A DNA stretch of 64,000 nt from Lactifluus volemus (GCA_022376515.1 WTXI01000044.1:124001-188000), one strand, 5' to 3'. Shown: positions 23,610 through 35,506, counted from the stretch's first letter. The notes: generated by a model from the sequence alone, not told the origin. Numbers and translations: made by a program.

Positions 23610-24177
23610 GATTGTTGGATGAGAAGAGCAATGCCGCGGTTCTCTCAGGACAAAGCGGAGTGTGGTGCGTTTTTATACTACACAAACGATAAGCCCGATC
23701 TGACTCTGACGCAGACGCGTAAAATGGCCCTCAGATTAATGATACCACAGATGACTGTGTCAGCCGAGCAGTCTTTTGTGATTCAGATCCATGGTAAGAT
23801 GCTGTCCTCACTCCGAGTCGGAGACCTCGGGCTTCTGCCACCAAGGTGCGGATTTCCCACGGCTGCAAACGGAAAAAGGCCACTTCCACTCTCCACTGGC
23901 ATGTCATCGGCCTCCATCTTTACTGTGGAGTCCGAGGACTCGGGCCAACCAATCTGATAGATTACACTAATGTCGATGACTTAGTGACTGAATTAATGTA
24001 CGGGTTGCACGCCCACTATGTCGAGATCGGGATCGCGATGCTAGTGCGGTAGCACAATATCGAGCTCAACTCTCAAAGTAGTTACGATGGGTCAGCACGA
24101 ACTAGCACCGCGATAGTGCGCGCACGGACTTTCATATTCGTTTCTAGGCCAAATATACCAAGCCCTTAGCTCAGTAG

Positions 24178-24219
24178 ATACCTCAGAGATCGTGCTGGCG
24201 CGTGGTATATCTGAGGTAT
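24178..24219. repeat. Conserved hairpin shared by units 2, 3 and 4
   Basis: ATACCTCAGA (24178-24187) and TCTGAGGTAT (24210-24219) form a perfect 10-base inverted repeat around a 22-base loop containing CGTGCTGGCGCGTGG. The same element with small changes lies at about 16061-16106 and 20296-20345, just past the truncated family A remnants. Confidence 0.7.
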
Positions 24220-24516
24220 GGACAATCGCTCGTCTTACACATGTTTGCCTTTAGTAGTACACCTTTGTTGTCGCTCCACATCTTGCGCGCCTAATCACTG
24301 GACGGGCCGGGAAACCGAACAACGGTATTTTGGACCACAAGTTCAGTTCATTGTCTGCTCGTCAGGCACAAGGACGTCCACATCCGCACCAAGCTGAGGG
24401 GAAACGAAACTGTGATTGTAGCGACAGATAATAACTGAGATATAATGTTTGAAGTTGCCCTGAGCTCGTACTAACAAGTGATCCTTCTGCATACCTAGCA
24501 ACTCCCGCTTCGTACT

Positions 24517-25759
24517 TTACAGGCACCATACCAAGCCCTCGTCGAAAGCCTCTTCACAGTCATCGCTAGAATCCGCTACAGATGTAGTATCCGAGCCAGC
24601 TGGTTGCTCTTTGTAGTCCCCACCTTCAATCCACTTTCCCCATCGAGCGTCAGCGGCAGCTTCGTACGAGATGTCGTTGATGCCACGCCATTCGGCTTTC
24701 CACTTCTTGACGTGCTTGAACAAGGAGTCTCGAACGCCCATGAACTTGAACTCCCCCAAGTACCCTCCCTTCATAGTGCCACAAATCTTGCCGTCGTCAC
24801 GGAAGGTGAGCGTCCCGGTGTTCATTTCGTGATATTCCATCTCACCCTCGCCCTGCTCATAACCGCGCCACTTGAAAGCGATCGTCTCACCGGCAGTCTC
24901 TGGGGGCTTGCCACCCCGGATGATGCCCGTGACGATGCCAAACTTGAAGCTGCCCCAGAGGTGTCCGCCGGTGTAGCGGGAAGGAGAGAGCGTAAGCGTG
25001 AGGCCACTGGAGGCCTTGGTGGGCCATTGCTCGTGAGATATGGCGCCTTGATGGAAAACTTTCCCTGGACATCGCCAGCAGAAAGCTGGAATACCTGATC
25101 ATGAGCGGCGCTGTAAGCGAGGCAAAGTAAATCCCACCACATACTTTCTTGGCGCGGCTATTGGCCTTGGACTTTTTTTTCGCAGGACCCCCGTCATTTG
25201 TGGCCTTTCTTTTGTGTGACGGCGCTGCCTCTTGTGCACTAGTCTCTTCGTCGAACTTTGCGAGGATGGCGTCATACCTCCGACGTGCTTCCACCTTGCG
25301 CTCCTCCTCCACCTTCCGTTCCTCATTCACCATCTGCTCGTAAAGGATGCGGCCCTTCTCATTCTCACTATACCACAAGGCCCTCAATCCATCCTCCAGT
25401 TTCAAAAGTCGTTCCGGTACTTTGAGGCCCTGCCCGTCACCAAATGCAGACAGGAGAGCCTTCTTAGCCGCCGGCTTTGTCTGGAGGGGCTCCAGCCCAA
25501 AGTGCATCAGCTGGGCCTTGTAGTATGCATCTGTTTCGTCTCGGTGAGGGGGAGGCTGTCGTTTACGCGGAGTGCCTTTTTTTGTGAGCACTGGGCCTGG
25601 GTCGACCCAGGTGAGCAAGCTGTATAGATGTCGAAGGTCGGCACGTGGGTAACGGCGGTCGTCCAGCATCACGAATAGACCGATAATGACGTCGTAGAAA
25701 AAAATATTGTCGCTAGTAACAGGGCCAACGAAAATCGAAGTCGGCTCCAACCACGACAT
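24517..25759 (-). pseudogene. Family A protein, copy 5, most diverged, frameshift in exon 2
   Basis: Exon 1 is 25759-25145 (205 codons); exon 2 starts at 25085 after a 59-base intron ending TTCCAG. It has VGPVTSDNIFFYDV, YPRADLRHLYSLLTW, YYKAQLMHFGLEPLQTKP, a coiled-coil region (EERKVEEERKVEARRRYDA) and HKRKATND. In exon 2 one base is missing near 25030-25036 compared with copy 3 (TCTCACGAGCAATGG against TCTCGTAGAGCAATGG), so the C-terminal domain (GTLTFRDDGKICGTMKGG and an acidic end) is out of frame. Its flanks do not match the tandem unit, so it is an older relative at the edge of the array. Confidence 0.7.
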
Positions 25760-26510
25760 GATTGCTGGGAACTCGAGAAGAACGAGCGAGTTTGAACTAT
25801 GGCTGACGGTGGTCTTGCTTATGTACTAGTACACCAACGATAGCCCCTGTTGACTCGTCCGAGTCCCGCCGGGGACGCAGCCCCGACTCGGAGTCGGAAG
25901 TCGGATTAAATTCCATGTCCAAGATTACTGCTGAGTCGGCAGAGCGCAAACCTAAGTGGTGCAGACCCCAGACCTCGTGGCACTGGCAAGATGCCGTCAA
26001 GCGTATCCTGACAAGGTGAGGTACGGGTAACGGATTTCCCACGACACGTGCCAAAGCTTCACGTGCTGCTGGCCTCCATATCGAACGTGGGTCCGAGGAT
26101 AGTCCTAATTGACAGATTGGCATACTAAATTGACTCAGATAGCAAGTGCGGCGCGAACGCTCGTATGCACACGGACTCGGCATACAAGATTTATGCGGCC
26201 GTGGATGGGTGAACAATTCAAGCGTACGATAATCTCGCGTCCACGGATACACAATTTCAAATTAGTTTCTTAGCGTGACTCGTCCATGGATCAGCGACGC
26301 ACGTACAGTAACTACTGTCAAGGGGTTGTATACTAGTGAGTGGGTGCCGCAGCAATGGAGGGAACCAGAATTTGAAGTACGCATTTGATGAGCCATCATA
26401 CTGACGGGAGCCAACCATTCCGAGTAGTTGTCCGGTCCTTTACCCAATGGGACCAGAGTCAAATTTCGAAACTGAACAATCTGGCTGTGAACACACGCAC
26501 ACGATGTGGC

Positions 26511-27118
26511 TCAGACAAGGAATGTCTGCCAATATTCTTTTGCAAGGCTTTTGAACGCGATGAAACGCTGAAAAGCAACTCGCCTATACTCCGGCATCTC
26601 CATGCCTTCACCGGATGGACGGTTAGGCCCCCAAAAAGTGTCACATTTCACAACCTTGGTTGGAGTCTCGGGGTATTGGCCCGTCACAACCGCAGTGCTG
26701 AGTGCCCGAGTGACCGGGACCAGATAGAAAGTGGGTCGCGTGCCAAGCATAATGATGCAGGGAATAGTCATGGTGTCCAGGCTGGGAACTCCTATAATCT
26801 CCCGTTTCTTGTTATTAAACCGGTACGCGGCAATAGCTTCTGCGATTACTTGTGATTCAGGTTGCGACCCATTGAAGACGGTCTTGTCCTTTTGCAAAAT
26901 AAGCAAGATGATCCTTGGTTGTCGAGCGACCAAAGACACATCGGTCTGTGCCGTGTGGCGGTTATCGCAACAAATCGTCAGAGCTTATCAAAAGAGATAC
27001 TTGGCAGTTGGCAGTCAGGGAGTAGGCTCAATAGCGATGCCAGCTGTTTGGAGCCACGTGACAAAAACTCACTTACAGCAACTATACGATCCTTGGTTGT
27101 GTATACAGTAAATTGCAC
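26511..27118 (-). pseudogene. 3' fragment of an unidentified fungal gene
   Basis: A possible exon ending at 27077 (VQFTVYTTKDRIVA, then donor GTAAGT) joins in phase to 26945-26511 after acceptor GGCACAG, a 131-base intron. The second exon reads SLVARQPRIILLILQKDKTV, ESQVIAEAIAAYRFNN, DTMTIPCIIMLGTRPTFYLV and ends QTFLV. It has the look of a real, conserved fungal protein (even composition, hydrophobic strands), but I cannot name it and no start or N-terminal part is present upstream. It is probably a truncated copy. Confidence 0.4.
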
Positions 27119-27184
27119 GGGGTGACAGGGTGACAGGCTTCAAGCCCAGCTTGCGGGCGGCGTGCCTCGGACTCGATTTAGAAC

Positions 27185-27233
27185 GTGGGTGTAACGATAC
27201 GAGATTCAAGGATTCCCGGATCGTTACACCCAC
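27185..27233. repeat. Perfect 14-bp inverted repeat
   Basis: GTGGGTGTAACGAT (27185-27198) and ATCGTTACACCCAC (27220-27233) flank 21 bases. The inner TGTAACGAT...ATCGTTACA resembles TG...CA retroelement ends, but nothing element-sized lies between. Confidence 0.7.
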
Positions 27234-28275
27234 TCTCCGGACCTCCTGCTTGGCTCAGTTCCTGTTCACCTAAACGTCGACAGCACAGCGAGACTCCAGT
27301 TTGTCATGACACTCTTTCGGAAGCGCGACACACCGACGCCACTTCAATTTGCAGGGGCTAGCTCCCTCTTAACGTTTAATTTACGTATTTAAGGTCGACT
27401 GGTACAGTGCGCTAAACACAAGATTTTAGCGCTTGGTCCACAGGGACCAGCATCAATTCTCAAGCTAACTGTCAGACACCGAGCGCACTGGCACAAGCAA
27501 ACCCCTATTGCCACAATAGGCAAAACCTTCTTGTTCTTCAGACAATAAAACCACGGGATGGTGAATAGAATAATAAATATTCGTCTTTTTTTTTTCTTTT
27601 CAAGTGATAACGTGAGCACTCTTTTTTTGTACTTGTAACAGATTGACAAGATCGGGGCAATGCGAGGGAGCTTACGAGTTTGACAACGATGCAGCAACAA
27701 GAGGACCGAGGGGGAGAGAGAGAGAGAAAATTTGATACAGGGTAAAAGCCTTGAAAAAAAAAGGCGGGGGAGAAGAGGTGTGGGTTAAAGTTAGAAGAAA
27801 GATGGGATTATGAGGTATAAGTCAGTAATAGAAGGTTTGATGAGGATGGGTCCGTGAAACGGGGTGAAGACGGCCCAAAGTTCCAGACACAGGCAAAGCA
27901 AGAAAGGAGTTGCGATGAGGACGGGGAGTATAGAGAGGTGTGTGTGTATGTGTGAGGTAAGGTGGAGGAAGAGAAAGCCGCAACGCAGCAGACCTGCCAG
28001 CCTTGTGAACCGTACGTAACCCCGTGTTCCAATGGGGGCAGGCCAACAAACCCGTATCTAAGTTATAAAGTCGTGAAGAAAAAAGCGTATGCGGGTTGTG
28101 AGGATAAGGATTCGGGGTGCAGAGAGATAAAAGGGGACAAAGCATACGAGAGCAAAAGAGAAATAATAACGTCGAAAGCAGCAAGATGCGACTGTGATGT
28201 ACACGTGATGAGTGAGATGAATCGTGAAAAGAGGACGAGCGGGGTGGGATTGTGAGAGTTGGGATTATTGGAGAT
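27234..28275. other. Gene-free stretch, purine-rich near 27700-28250
   Basis: No gene recognised. The plus strand is rich in GA-type runs (a CT-rich minus strand), lying just past the 3' end of the HMG gene, so part is probably its 3' UTR. Confidence 0.4.
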
Positions 28276-29887
28276 TCAAGTCGCTTGATGGGCGCTTAAT
28301 GCCCCTGCCCGCTTGGGCGACGCAGTGCAACTAGGTATGGGAGATGCCCTGTGCGAAATAGGGTGCCAAGTGCCTCCAACACGGCGGGAGCCTGTATTAG
28401 CAGCACCGCGCGGCGGCACGTAAGGCTGCTTTGAAGTGGGTGACGGAGTGGTGGCATAAAACGAGGGCATCGGGCTCGCAACGCGCCCAGAGTGTGGGCT
28501 GGAAGTTGCTGGGCTGTTCTGGTCCTCTGCACACGGTTGCATGGTAGTCGTGCTGTTGGTGGGTTCTTGCGATGCGGACGCACCAAAGTCTTGTAGATAG
28601 TCGTCAATGTTGAAAGTTTGCACCGGATCTGTAGATATCGAACCAATTGACGGTGGCGGATCAATCGCCTGCGATTGTGGCTGTGGGAGTACGCTAAGAG
28701 CGGCAAGTATCGCATCTGGGGTAGGATTCATCATAAAGGTTGCTGGGTCCTCTCCCATCATACGGAGTGCGTCATCAAATGCCGAAGAGCCACACATTCC
28801 GGGAGGGTACATCCCAACTCCAAGGTCAATGCTACCAGGTGGCGCGGCAGCGAGACTCTGATCGGCGAAGCCTTGCAGCTGGAAGATACCAGGCTGCGCG
28901 GTATCGTAGAGCTCCGAGAGGAGAGATCCTTTTGCGGTATCCTGCGATGGAGCGTTGTCAAAGTCGGGCATGGAAAAGAAAAGATTATCATTCTGTGGAG
29001 GAGATTAGAATACTAGGAGAGAGGGATTAGGATGTGGCACGTGCCTCGAGTGGTACTTCGGTTGAATGAGGAAGGGCCTGGGGCCAATCGGCAAGAGAGA
29101 AATCTTGAAGGGGGCTGAGGGACGTCGTTGTCGTAGTAGTAGAGTCCAACTCGGGAGAAGGGGACCACCCGCGAGGAGAGCGATGGGATGGTTGTGGCGT
29201 CGAGAGCCGCAGGCAAAAGGGAACTGCCGGGATTGGGGTTGCGACTGGGACCGAGACCTTGGAGCTGCAAGTCCCACGCGACGATGATCCTTGGGGGTCG
29301 AGGGGGGGTGGTGTTGGATCCACAGACGCGTCGGGTGACACACAAGCCACATTGTGGCGGAGTGTGAGATTGACGGTGAAGTGTGAAGGGGGCGTCCCTG
29401 TGGAGGGCGAGGATGCGGATGAGAGGGGTGGAGAGGGGTCTTTAGGGTCAGAAAGGACATGTTTAAAGACGAGGGGAGCCGGTGCTGTGGAAGTTGACGC
29501 GGTACAAGGAGGGGGGTATGGGGCAGGCCGGCCACGGGAGCGACGGCCGACGCGTTCTTGTTCCTTTGCCTTTGCCTGGCGCTTCTCCTCGCGAATACGA
29601 TCCTTTTCTGCCTTCTTCATGGGTGCAAAGCGATAGTTGGGATAGAGACGAGCGTGTTCTGCCTTGGCCATCTCTGCGAGGTGGTCATAATGGGCGCGTA
29701 CTTGGTCCGACTCTGATCTCCATTGTGCCGAGATGATCTTTGAGACTTCTGCCTGAGTTGGTTTTGGCTGACCGAGAGCGGGTGGAGGGAGTTGTTGAAG
29801 TTTGTCGGAACGGTAGAGGATCCAAGCGTTGGGTGGCCGAGGAGGTTGACCGCCTTGGGGAGGATTGTTTCGGGGAAGAGCTGACAT
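28276..29887 (-). CDS. HMG-box transcription factor
   Basis: Exons 29887-29057 and 28992-28276 with a 64-base intron give 515 residues. An HMG box of the MATA/STE11 type lies near the N-terminus: RPPNAWILYRSDK, then AEVSKIISAQWRSESDQ and YDHLAEMAKAEHARLYPNY, followed by RFAPMKKAEKDR and a strongly basic stretch (REEKRQAKAKEQERVGRRS). The rest is Pro/Ser/Thr-rich with an acidic-hydrophobic segment (FNIDDYLQDFG) that could be an activation domain. Such proteins bind DNA in the minor groove and often control mating or development in fungi; which process this one serves cannot be told. The frame stays open upstream to 30160 with another ATG at 30003, so the start is uncertain by about 40-90 codons. 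Confidence 0.85.
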
Positions 29888-31382
29888 GATCGTGTTTTGA
29901 GAGAGTAGAACTGGTGGGGAGATGAGAGGGACCGAGGAATGTGAAGGGTTGAGAGACAATGGAGTAGTTGAAGAAAGAGAGATTGAGAGGGAAGAAGGAC
30001 CCATTTTGTACGAGTGGGGATTGCGGCAGGAGAAGAGTGTGGACGGGTTTGACGCTTGTTCGCTACGGTGACCACAGGAAAAAGAGAAAAGCAAGGGATG
30101 ATGAAGATGGGTGAACGTGAAAGATGCAAGAAAAAAAAGCGTAAGAAAAATGGTGGTCAAAAAGGACGCATGGAGGTCAAAGTAGAGTAGTGAGTGAGTC
30201 GGTCAAAGGCCTAAAGTGAGCTGAGCTCAAAGACCGAGATTTAGGGACAAGCTCACGCCACAGATCTGCCGTCACACAGCCGAGGACAATAAGCTATCCA
30301 GTCTTATGGCTCTCTTTCCCTTCTACCTCTATATCCTCTCTCTCTTTTCTTTTCCTTGTCTCACTCTTTTTATTTTTATTTTTTTGTCTCTCTACTACCT
30401 CTCTCTCCATAGCATTTTCATCCGGGGGCGGGGAACTTGAATCAATCAATGTTCATTTCATATCTCCTCGGCCCAATTTTGTCAAGTCAATTTACTCCGC
30501 AACCGTTCCTGACTTTTTTTGCAAATGCAAGCGTGCATCTACATGCATCTACATGGATCCATACTGCACTGTATTACCCGCGGAACAAACCTATCTCTAA
30601 CTAGCTAAATCACAACTCCCCCTTATCACCGCGTCGTCGTAATCAATCCCCCCACATTTGATATCGATTCCCCGCATTTAGTTCTCCTCGAGTGGCTACA
30701 ACAGCCTGGAGTGAGAGCACTCGTTTTGAGATTTTGTACATCCGAGTCAGCGCTTCGCCTTTCCCACCTTCTTCTTTTCCCGACGCGTCCCACGTTGTCG
30801 CGGCGATGGTGAACCTAAAACGCGCTGCCGTTACATTGTTCGCACTTTTTGGCTTAAATCGACCGCCCGCCTCGTGTTTTCGTAGGCGCTCACTCGAAAA
30901 TGGTCGTCGTCCATCATCCTCTCATGACAGTCACTGCACTAATCGCGGGGATTTGCCGCTCATGACTCCCCGTCTATCAAAATGCCACTTGGTTTTGATG
31001 ACGTTGTTACGAATTCATATGATATTTTCATAAAATAAAATAAAAAAGGTACTCCATGGTGTATGGTATGGAAGAAAATGTTGCGTCTCGCCAAGGTAAA
31101 ATTACGTGCTCGTGATGTCGAGAGGGATTTCGTTCATCACTTGGCAACGGCGGTATGTGACTTATACGTGCCCCGTTCCATAAATCTTGCTATCAATCAT
31201 TACACCTTTACACCGCAAAAAAAAACTTGCCCCAACGAATGTTGCCCGCGACCCAACCCTTCATTACAAATATAAAAATATGGACACTGCATATGAACGG
31301 ATGTTATAAATACAGAACATTGCACACAATGAATTATCCAAGCGAAAAAAAAAAACACAAACAAAACATCAACCACACAGCA
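29888..31382. other. Upstream region of the HMG gene and 3' flank of the NIMA gene
   Basis: No gene supported. On the plus strand 30300-30420 is a long pyrimidine-rich tract. A 113-codon frame at 30692-31033 has no recognisable features. Confidence 0.4.
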
Positions 31383-34195
31383 TCACACTCGCAACAGTGT
31401 CTTGCGCGCCTCTTCCCCAGCTCGTCGTGTCATGCCAGTACCAGGGGTACCTTTTCCAGTCATAGGTGTCCCCGCGGTCTTCGCACTATTCGCCGCGGCA
31501 GTTGCGCGCAAAAGGTTAGCCCCACTCGTCCGTTTCACGCGCGTTACAGTCGTTCCCGTCACCATTGGCTTCGAGCCACCCATTCTCTCTCGTTCGACGC
31601 GGCGCAGAAATGGGCTCGGTAAGTTCTCCTCATCGTGTATGTCGTACACCGGCGCTGCCGGTGTCACACCGGACGCATCAGCAGAGGTAACGGTTCGGTT
31701 ATTGCTGCCGGAGTTGGATGATGATGATGACGACGATGACGACGACGACGAAGATGATGAACAAGTCGTTATCGTTGGTTCCTCTAGCTGCTCTACGTTA
31801 TGTGCTGCCACAGCCTCGACTCGTCTCAAATTCGATCGGGAGGACACGGATGGACGCCGGAGACGGGTGGGTGGTGCCGGAGCCACACGCGTAGGCACAG
31901 GCACAGCAGCAGCCTTTTGTGACTGCGATGAGCTGACAGACTTGCGCTTCGAGGGGGACCTCGGTGCCGAATCAGCACGGCTCAACGTCGGCGCGGGTGC
32001 AGCAGAGGCCTGAGCCCGGGAAGTTACGGCGTCAGCCTTGCGCTTCGACGGCGACCTCGGGATTGATCGCTTTTTCTCCCCTTCGCCGCCGCTCTCTTCC
32101 TCGTCCAGCTTGTCGAAATCGAATATCTTCGCAAAGCCGAGATTGCCGCCCACCTGGGGCGAGTCGACGAGAAGTTCTACGAGCTTGTTAGGCGTCGGCG
32201 TTTCGAGGGGTTCACCGGTCGCAGTGAGGATGACACCCTTCATGGCAGATGCAACGGGGAACGTTGGAGGGGCCATGCGATCAATCGGTGTCTGGACAAC
32301 CCGTCGAATTGGACGCGTCGGAGAGGCCATATTGGAACGCGGCGTCCCCTGTGGGTCCCTGGCCAGCTGCGCCAGTGGCGCAAGAATGTTCTTCACCTCT
32401 TCTAGAGGCGTCTTTTCTTTTTTCTGTCCTGTTAAGGACGTCAGCATCTCGACCTGTGGACATCAACGAACCGTACCTTTCTGTTGGCTCTCTTCAATGG
32501 CGCGAACCTTTTCTTCCAAGTCATGTTGAAGCTTCTCCTGCTCTATACGCCAGCGTTCCTCTAACTCTGCCTGACATGCTGCGCGCACTGATGCTTCACG
32601 TGCTTGCCATGCTTCAACTAGCTCTGCCTCACGCATACGAACAGCCTCCATAATCTCCTCTTCCCGTCTTTGGATGCGTGACCCAGCCACTTTCTCGTAC
32701 TCGAGCACTGCGCTTCGTAGTTCTTCCTCGCGTCTGGCGACCGCCTGATGCACTTGAGTTACGACCGAGGCTGCTAGTTCTTTGAGCTGCGCCTGAAGCG
32801 CTGCAATCTCGTCATCTTTCTGTGAGATAATGGCGTTTTGTGCTGCCGCATGCACAGTTAGGGCAGACTCGCGTGCCACAAGCTCTTGCTCGCGAAGGAT
32901 GAGAGCTGATTTGTGTGCTTTCACCATGTCCAGTCTACCAAATGTCAATGGCCCTTCTACAGGACATCCTTCAAGCACTCACTTTGTTTGAGTCTCGAAA
33001 ATTTTGTATGCGAACTCAACTCTTTCATGCTGAAGTAATTGGGCTGCTGACGGTCTCATCGAGGGCTGTTCGAGCTTCGGTTATTGTTGGAGGTATATGC
33101 GTGAATTGCTTACGTTGAGGTTTAGCATTGCCTTTATCACACCTGAGAGCGCTTGACTATATCCCCGAGGTAATGGGGGAATACGACCATTACTACCACA
33201 AAATTGAGTATCCCAACTGCAACGAACACGTTGAAACTACATACCGTACTGCCATGCTGAGCTCAGATTGCGTCTTGGCTTCGTGAAAAGGTGGCTTATG
33301 TGCGCATAACTCATAGATAAGGCATCCCAACGACCAAATATCGGATTTTGAATCGTATGCCTTCTCTTGCATTAACTCTGGTGACATGTAATACGGTGTC
33401 TACACCGTTATTGGTTAGCGCGATAACCAGGTTGTACGAGGAGCTACGTACGCCGACATATGTATTTGCAAGGCTTGCTTGTGTAAGTACCTTGGATAAG
33501 CCGAAATCTCCTAGTTTAACCGAGTTGTTCTCGTCGAGGAATACTATAAAATAGCATACGTAACGATGGAACCAGACAATGTCAGGTTGAATGAACGTAC
33601 CGTTGTCCGGTTTCAAGTCTCTGTGTAGAATTTGGGCTCTTCGCTCCTGGCCCTCGACGTCAGCAACCGACGAGGCAGACCGCGAATTGCCATTTGGGTG
33701 ATGGCAATAATGCAGTGCTAGGAGGATCTGCATAAAGTAGTGCCAGATGGTTTCTTCCGGAATTAGTCGGCTATGCTTCTGAGCTTGCTTGATGACGGAT
33801 GACAAGTCACCGCCTCCGCAGTACTCCATGAGGATGTACAGCATACCAGCGTCGCGGTCGACGTAGCGGTCATGATACCGCACAATGTGTGCGTGGTCAA
33901 GGTCCTTCAGGATGTTTCTAAAAGTCTGTCAGGGAACTTGTTTCTACAGCCCGGATAATGCAAACGAACACTTCCGCGACGACTTGTTTACGATCGCGTT
34001 CGTTCATACGCTCGAAATCAATCTCTTTGCGAGCCAAGATCTATGATGCGTTCAAGTATTGTTGAAACTTCTATCTAAAGGAGTACTCACGGCCCCATCT
34101 TGCTTCCGTCTGACTTTTCGAATGATTCCAAATGATCCATTGCCAATCACGTCGAGTGGCTCGTATTGATCCAGGAATGAAAGTGTGATAGACAT
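31383..34195 (-). CDS. nimA: NIMA-related (NEK2-type) mitotic Ser/Thr kinase
   Basis: Nine exons in phase: 34195-34091, 34040-33970, 33917-33601, 33543-33452, 33399-33245, 33192-33114, 33074-32983, 32934-32477 and 32428-31383; 804 residues. The kinase domain is N-terminal: glycine loop IGNGSFG, lysine in [18 protein letters not shown] and [13 protein letters not shown] as in NEK2, catalytic loop [27 protein letters not shown], and [14 protein letters not shown] long coiled coil follows ([10 protein letters not shown] to QQK), as expected for dimerising NIMA kinases. The Ser/Pro/Lys-rich tail has several SPSKRK motifs (possible Cdk sites and nuclear signals) and a poly-Ser run encoded by a GAT/GAC repeat. 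NIMA kinases drive mitotic entry and spindle pole or nuclear pore changes. One proposed intron (33075-33113) is only 39 bases. Confidence 0.92.
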
Positions 34196-35506
34196 CGGTT
34201 TTACTTGAGAGAGGAGGTCTCCTGTGGGTTACAAGTTCTAACGAGGCCACGTCGACTGAACTGTCTCAGCGATCAAGTTTCCTCCGCGACGGGCTTGAAT
34301 GAAATCACCTGATCGTGTTCAACTTGCACGTGGTCTCCTCACGCTCGTGAACCATGAACACAGCCTTCGTGTTCGCTGACACTGACGATGTGAAGTGAAT
34401 AGTTGCTTTTCATTTTCGAAAACTTCTCCGTGTTCCGTCTCCCGTTTGTAACTTACGTACATCATCGCTCTCAGCAGGATTCTCCCGCTTTCCACTACTT
34501 TGGTGTTGACCCCACTTTATTTGACTCACGTGGAATCAAGCCTATACTGTACTGTATCAATTTCACTCCCTAGTCACCCCGTGATTTCCATTGCCATTTA
34601 ACCGTGTGAAATTAAAGCGCGTAGTAAATGTCCGAGTCATTGTAGGGTTTTACTGAATTGCTGTACGGTAGTGATAGCCACCGATGGGTACACAATAGAG
34701 CTGTCAGGCAGCTGCCCGCCACTTTGGATAATTGGAACGGAGCCCTCCAGTTTCGTGAGTGACCCGCCGCCTGATTTGGTTTCATTCTTGTTCTTCCCAT
34801 CCTTATAGTTCCGCAGTTGCTACTACACCCGATGTCAGATTATGGTGCCTGGTCTGCCCTGCGTGCTGCTCGTCAAATATGTACGGTGGCGGGAGCCAAC
34901 GAGTCAGTCACCAACCTACAGTTGTCGAGTGCACTGTACCACATGACAGGCCTGATGATGTGCAAGCAAATTCCCTTCACATCGAGTCTTAGTCGGCAGC
35001 CGTGTTGCAGTTGAGATCAGTTACTGATAAGGTGACAAGGTCAGTGATCCACAACACCCTTGCCTTCCTTGTTGCCTTCCATCACAGGCGGCCGACTTGA
35101 GCTAAGCTCGATGTGTCAGTAGCTAACAAAATAGCTGTGCGCTGTGATAAACAAGGTGATAAAGTCCCGCTTGTCGCCGAGACTCGGATTCCGCCACTCT
35201 GGCGAGATCAACAACTTGAAGCCCGGAGTGATAGCGTACGAGACGCGGCATTGCGAGATCTGGATTACGATCGAAGCAGTTCGGAGCGAAAGTTCAGAAC
35301 ATTGATTGATGGTTTCAAACCACCACGTATCGCGATGGGCTTCGTTGCTGACATAACGATGGTGACGTACATGCATATGCTTATGCGCGCTCTTCGTGAC
35401 TAAGACTGGGAATCCTGTTAGACAAGCTATTATACACATGCTCTATAACTGGCGTCGTTCTAGGTTTGTTCCACAAAGTGGCCAAATCAAAGTATTAAAT
35501 ATGCAG
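34196..35506. other. Intergenic region between the NIMA gene and the Zn2Cys6 gene
   Basis: NIMA promoter side. I see no gene. The 96-codon frame at 35113-35403 starts only at GTG and has no family features. Confidence 0.4.

Larger units (their letters stand above)
13967..24250. repeat. Tandem segmental duplication array (units 2, 3 and partial 4)
   Basis: The unit starts with ACGCTCTAGCTAGG-like sequence at about 13967, 18191 and 22150. It contains, in plus-strand order: a 3' spacer, a family A gene (minus strand), a conserved upstream spacer (CTCCACTGGCATGTCATCGG near 15720, 19985 and 23890), a family A remnant with a hairpin, and an SDR gene. Units 2 and 3 are about 4.2 and 4.0 kb. Unit 4 keeps the family A gene, spacer and hairpin (to about 24250) but has lost the SDR. 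Copies are similar enough to align by eye across introns and intergenic DNA, so these are segmental duplications rather than retrocopies. Confidence 0.85.

Noticed and set aside
29005..29535. Minus-strand Pro/Ser-rich frame
   Set aside because: Shadow of the HMG-box gene in another frame.
30692..31033. 113-codon plus-strand frame
   Set aside because: No recognisable features, between divergent regulatory and 3' regions; no splice continuation.
31402..32013. Plus-strand frame with an Asp run
   Set aside because: Antisense shadow of the NIMA kinase tail; the Asp run is the complement of the poly-Ser repeat.
35113..35403. 96-codon plus-strand frame
   Set aside because: Starts at GTG, no splice partners, no family features.
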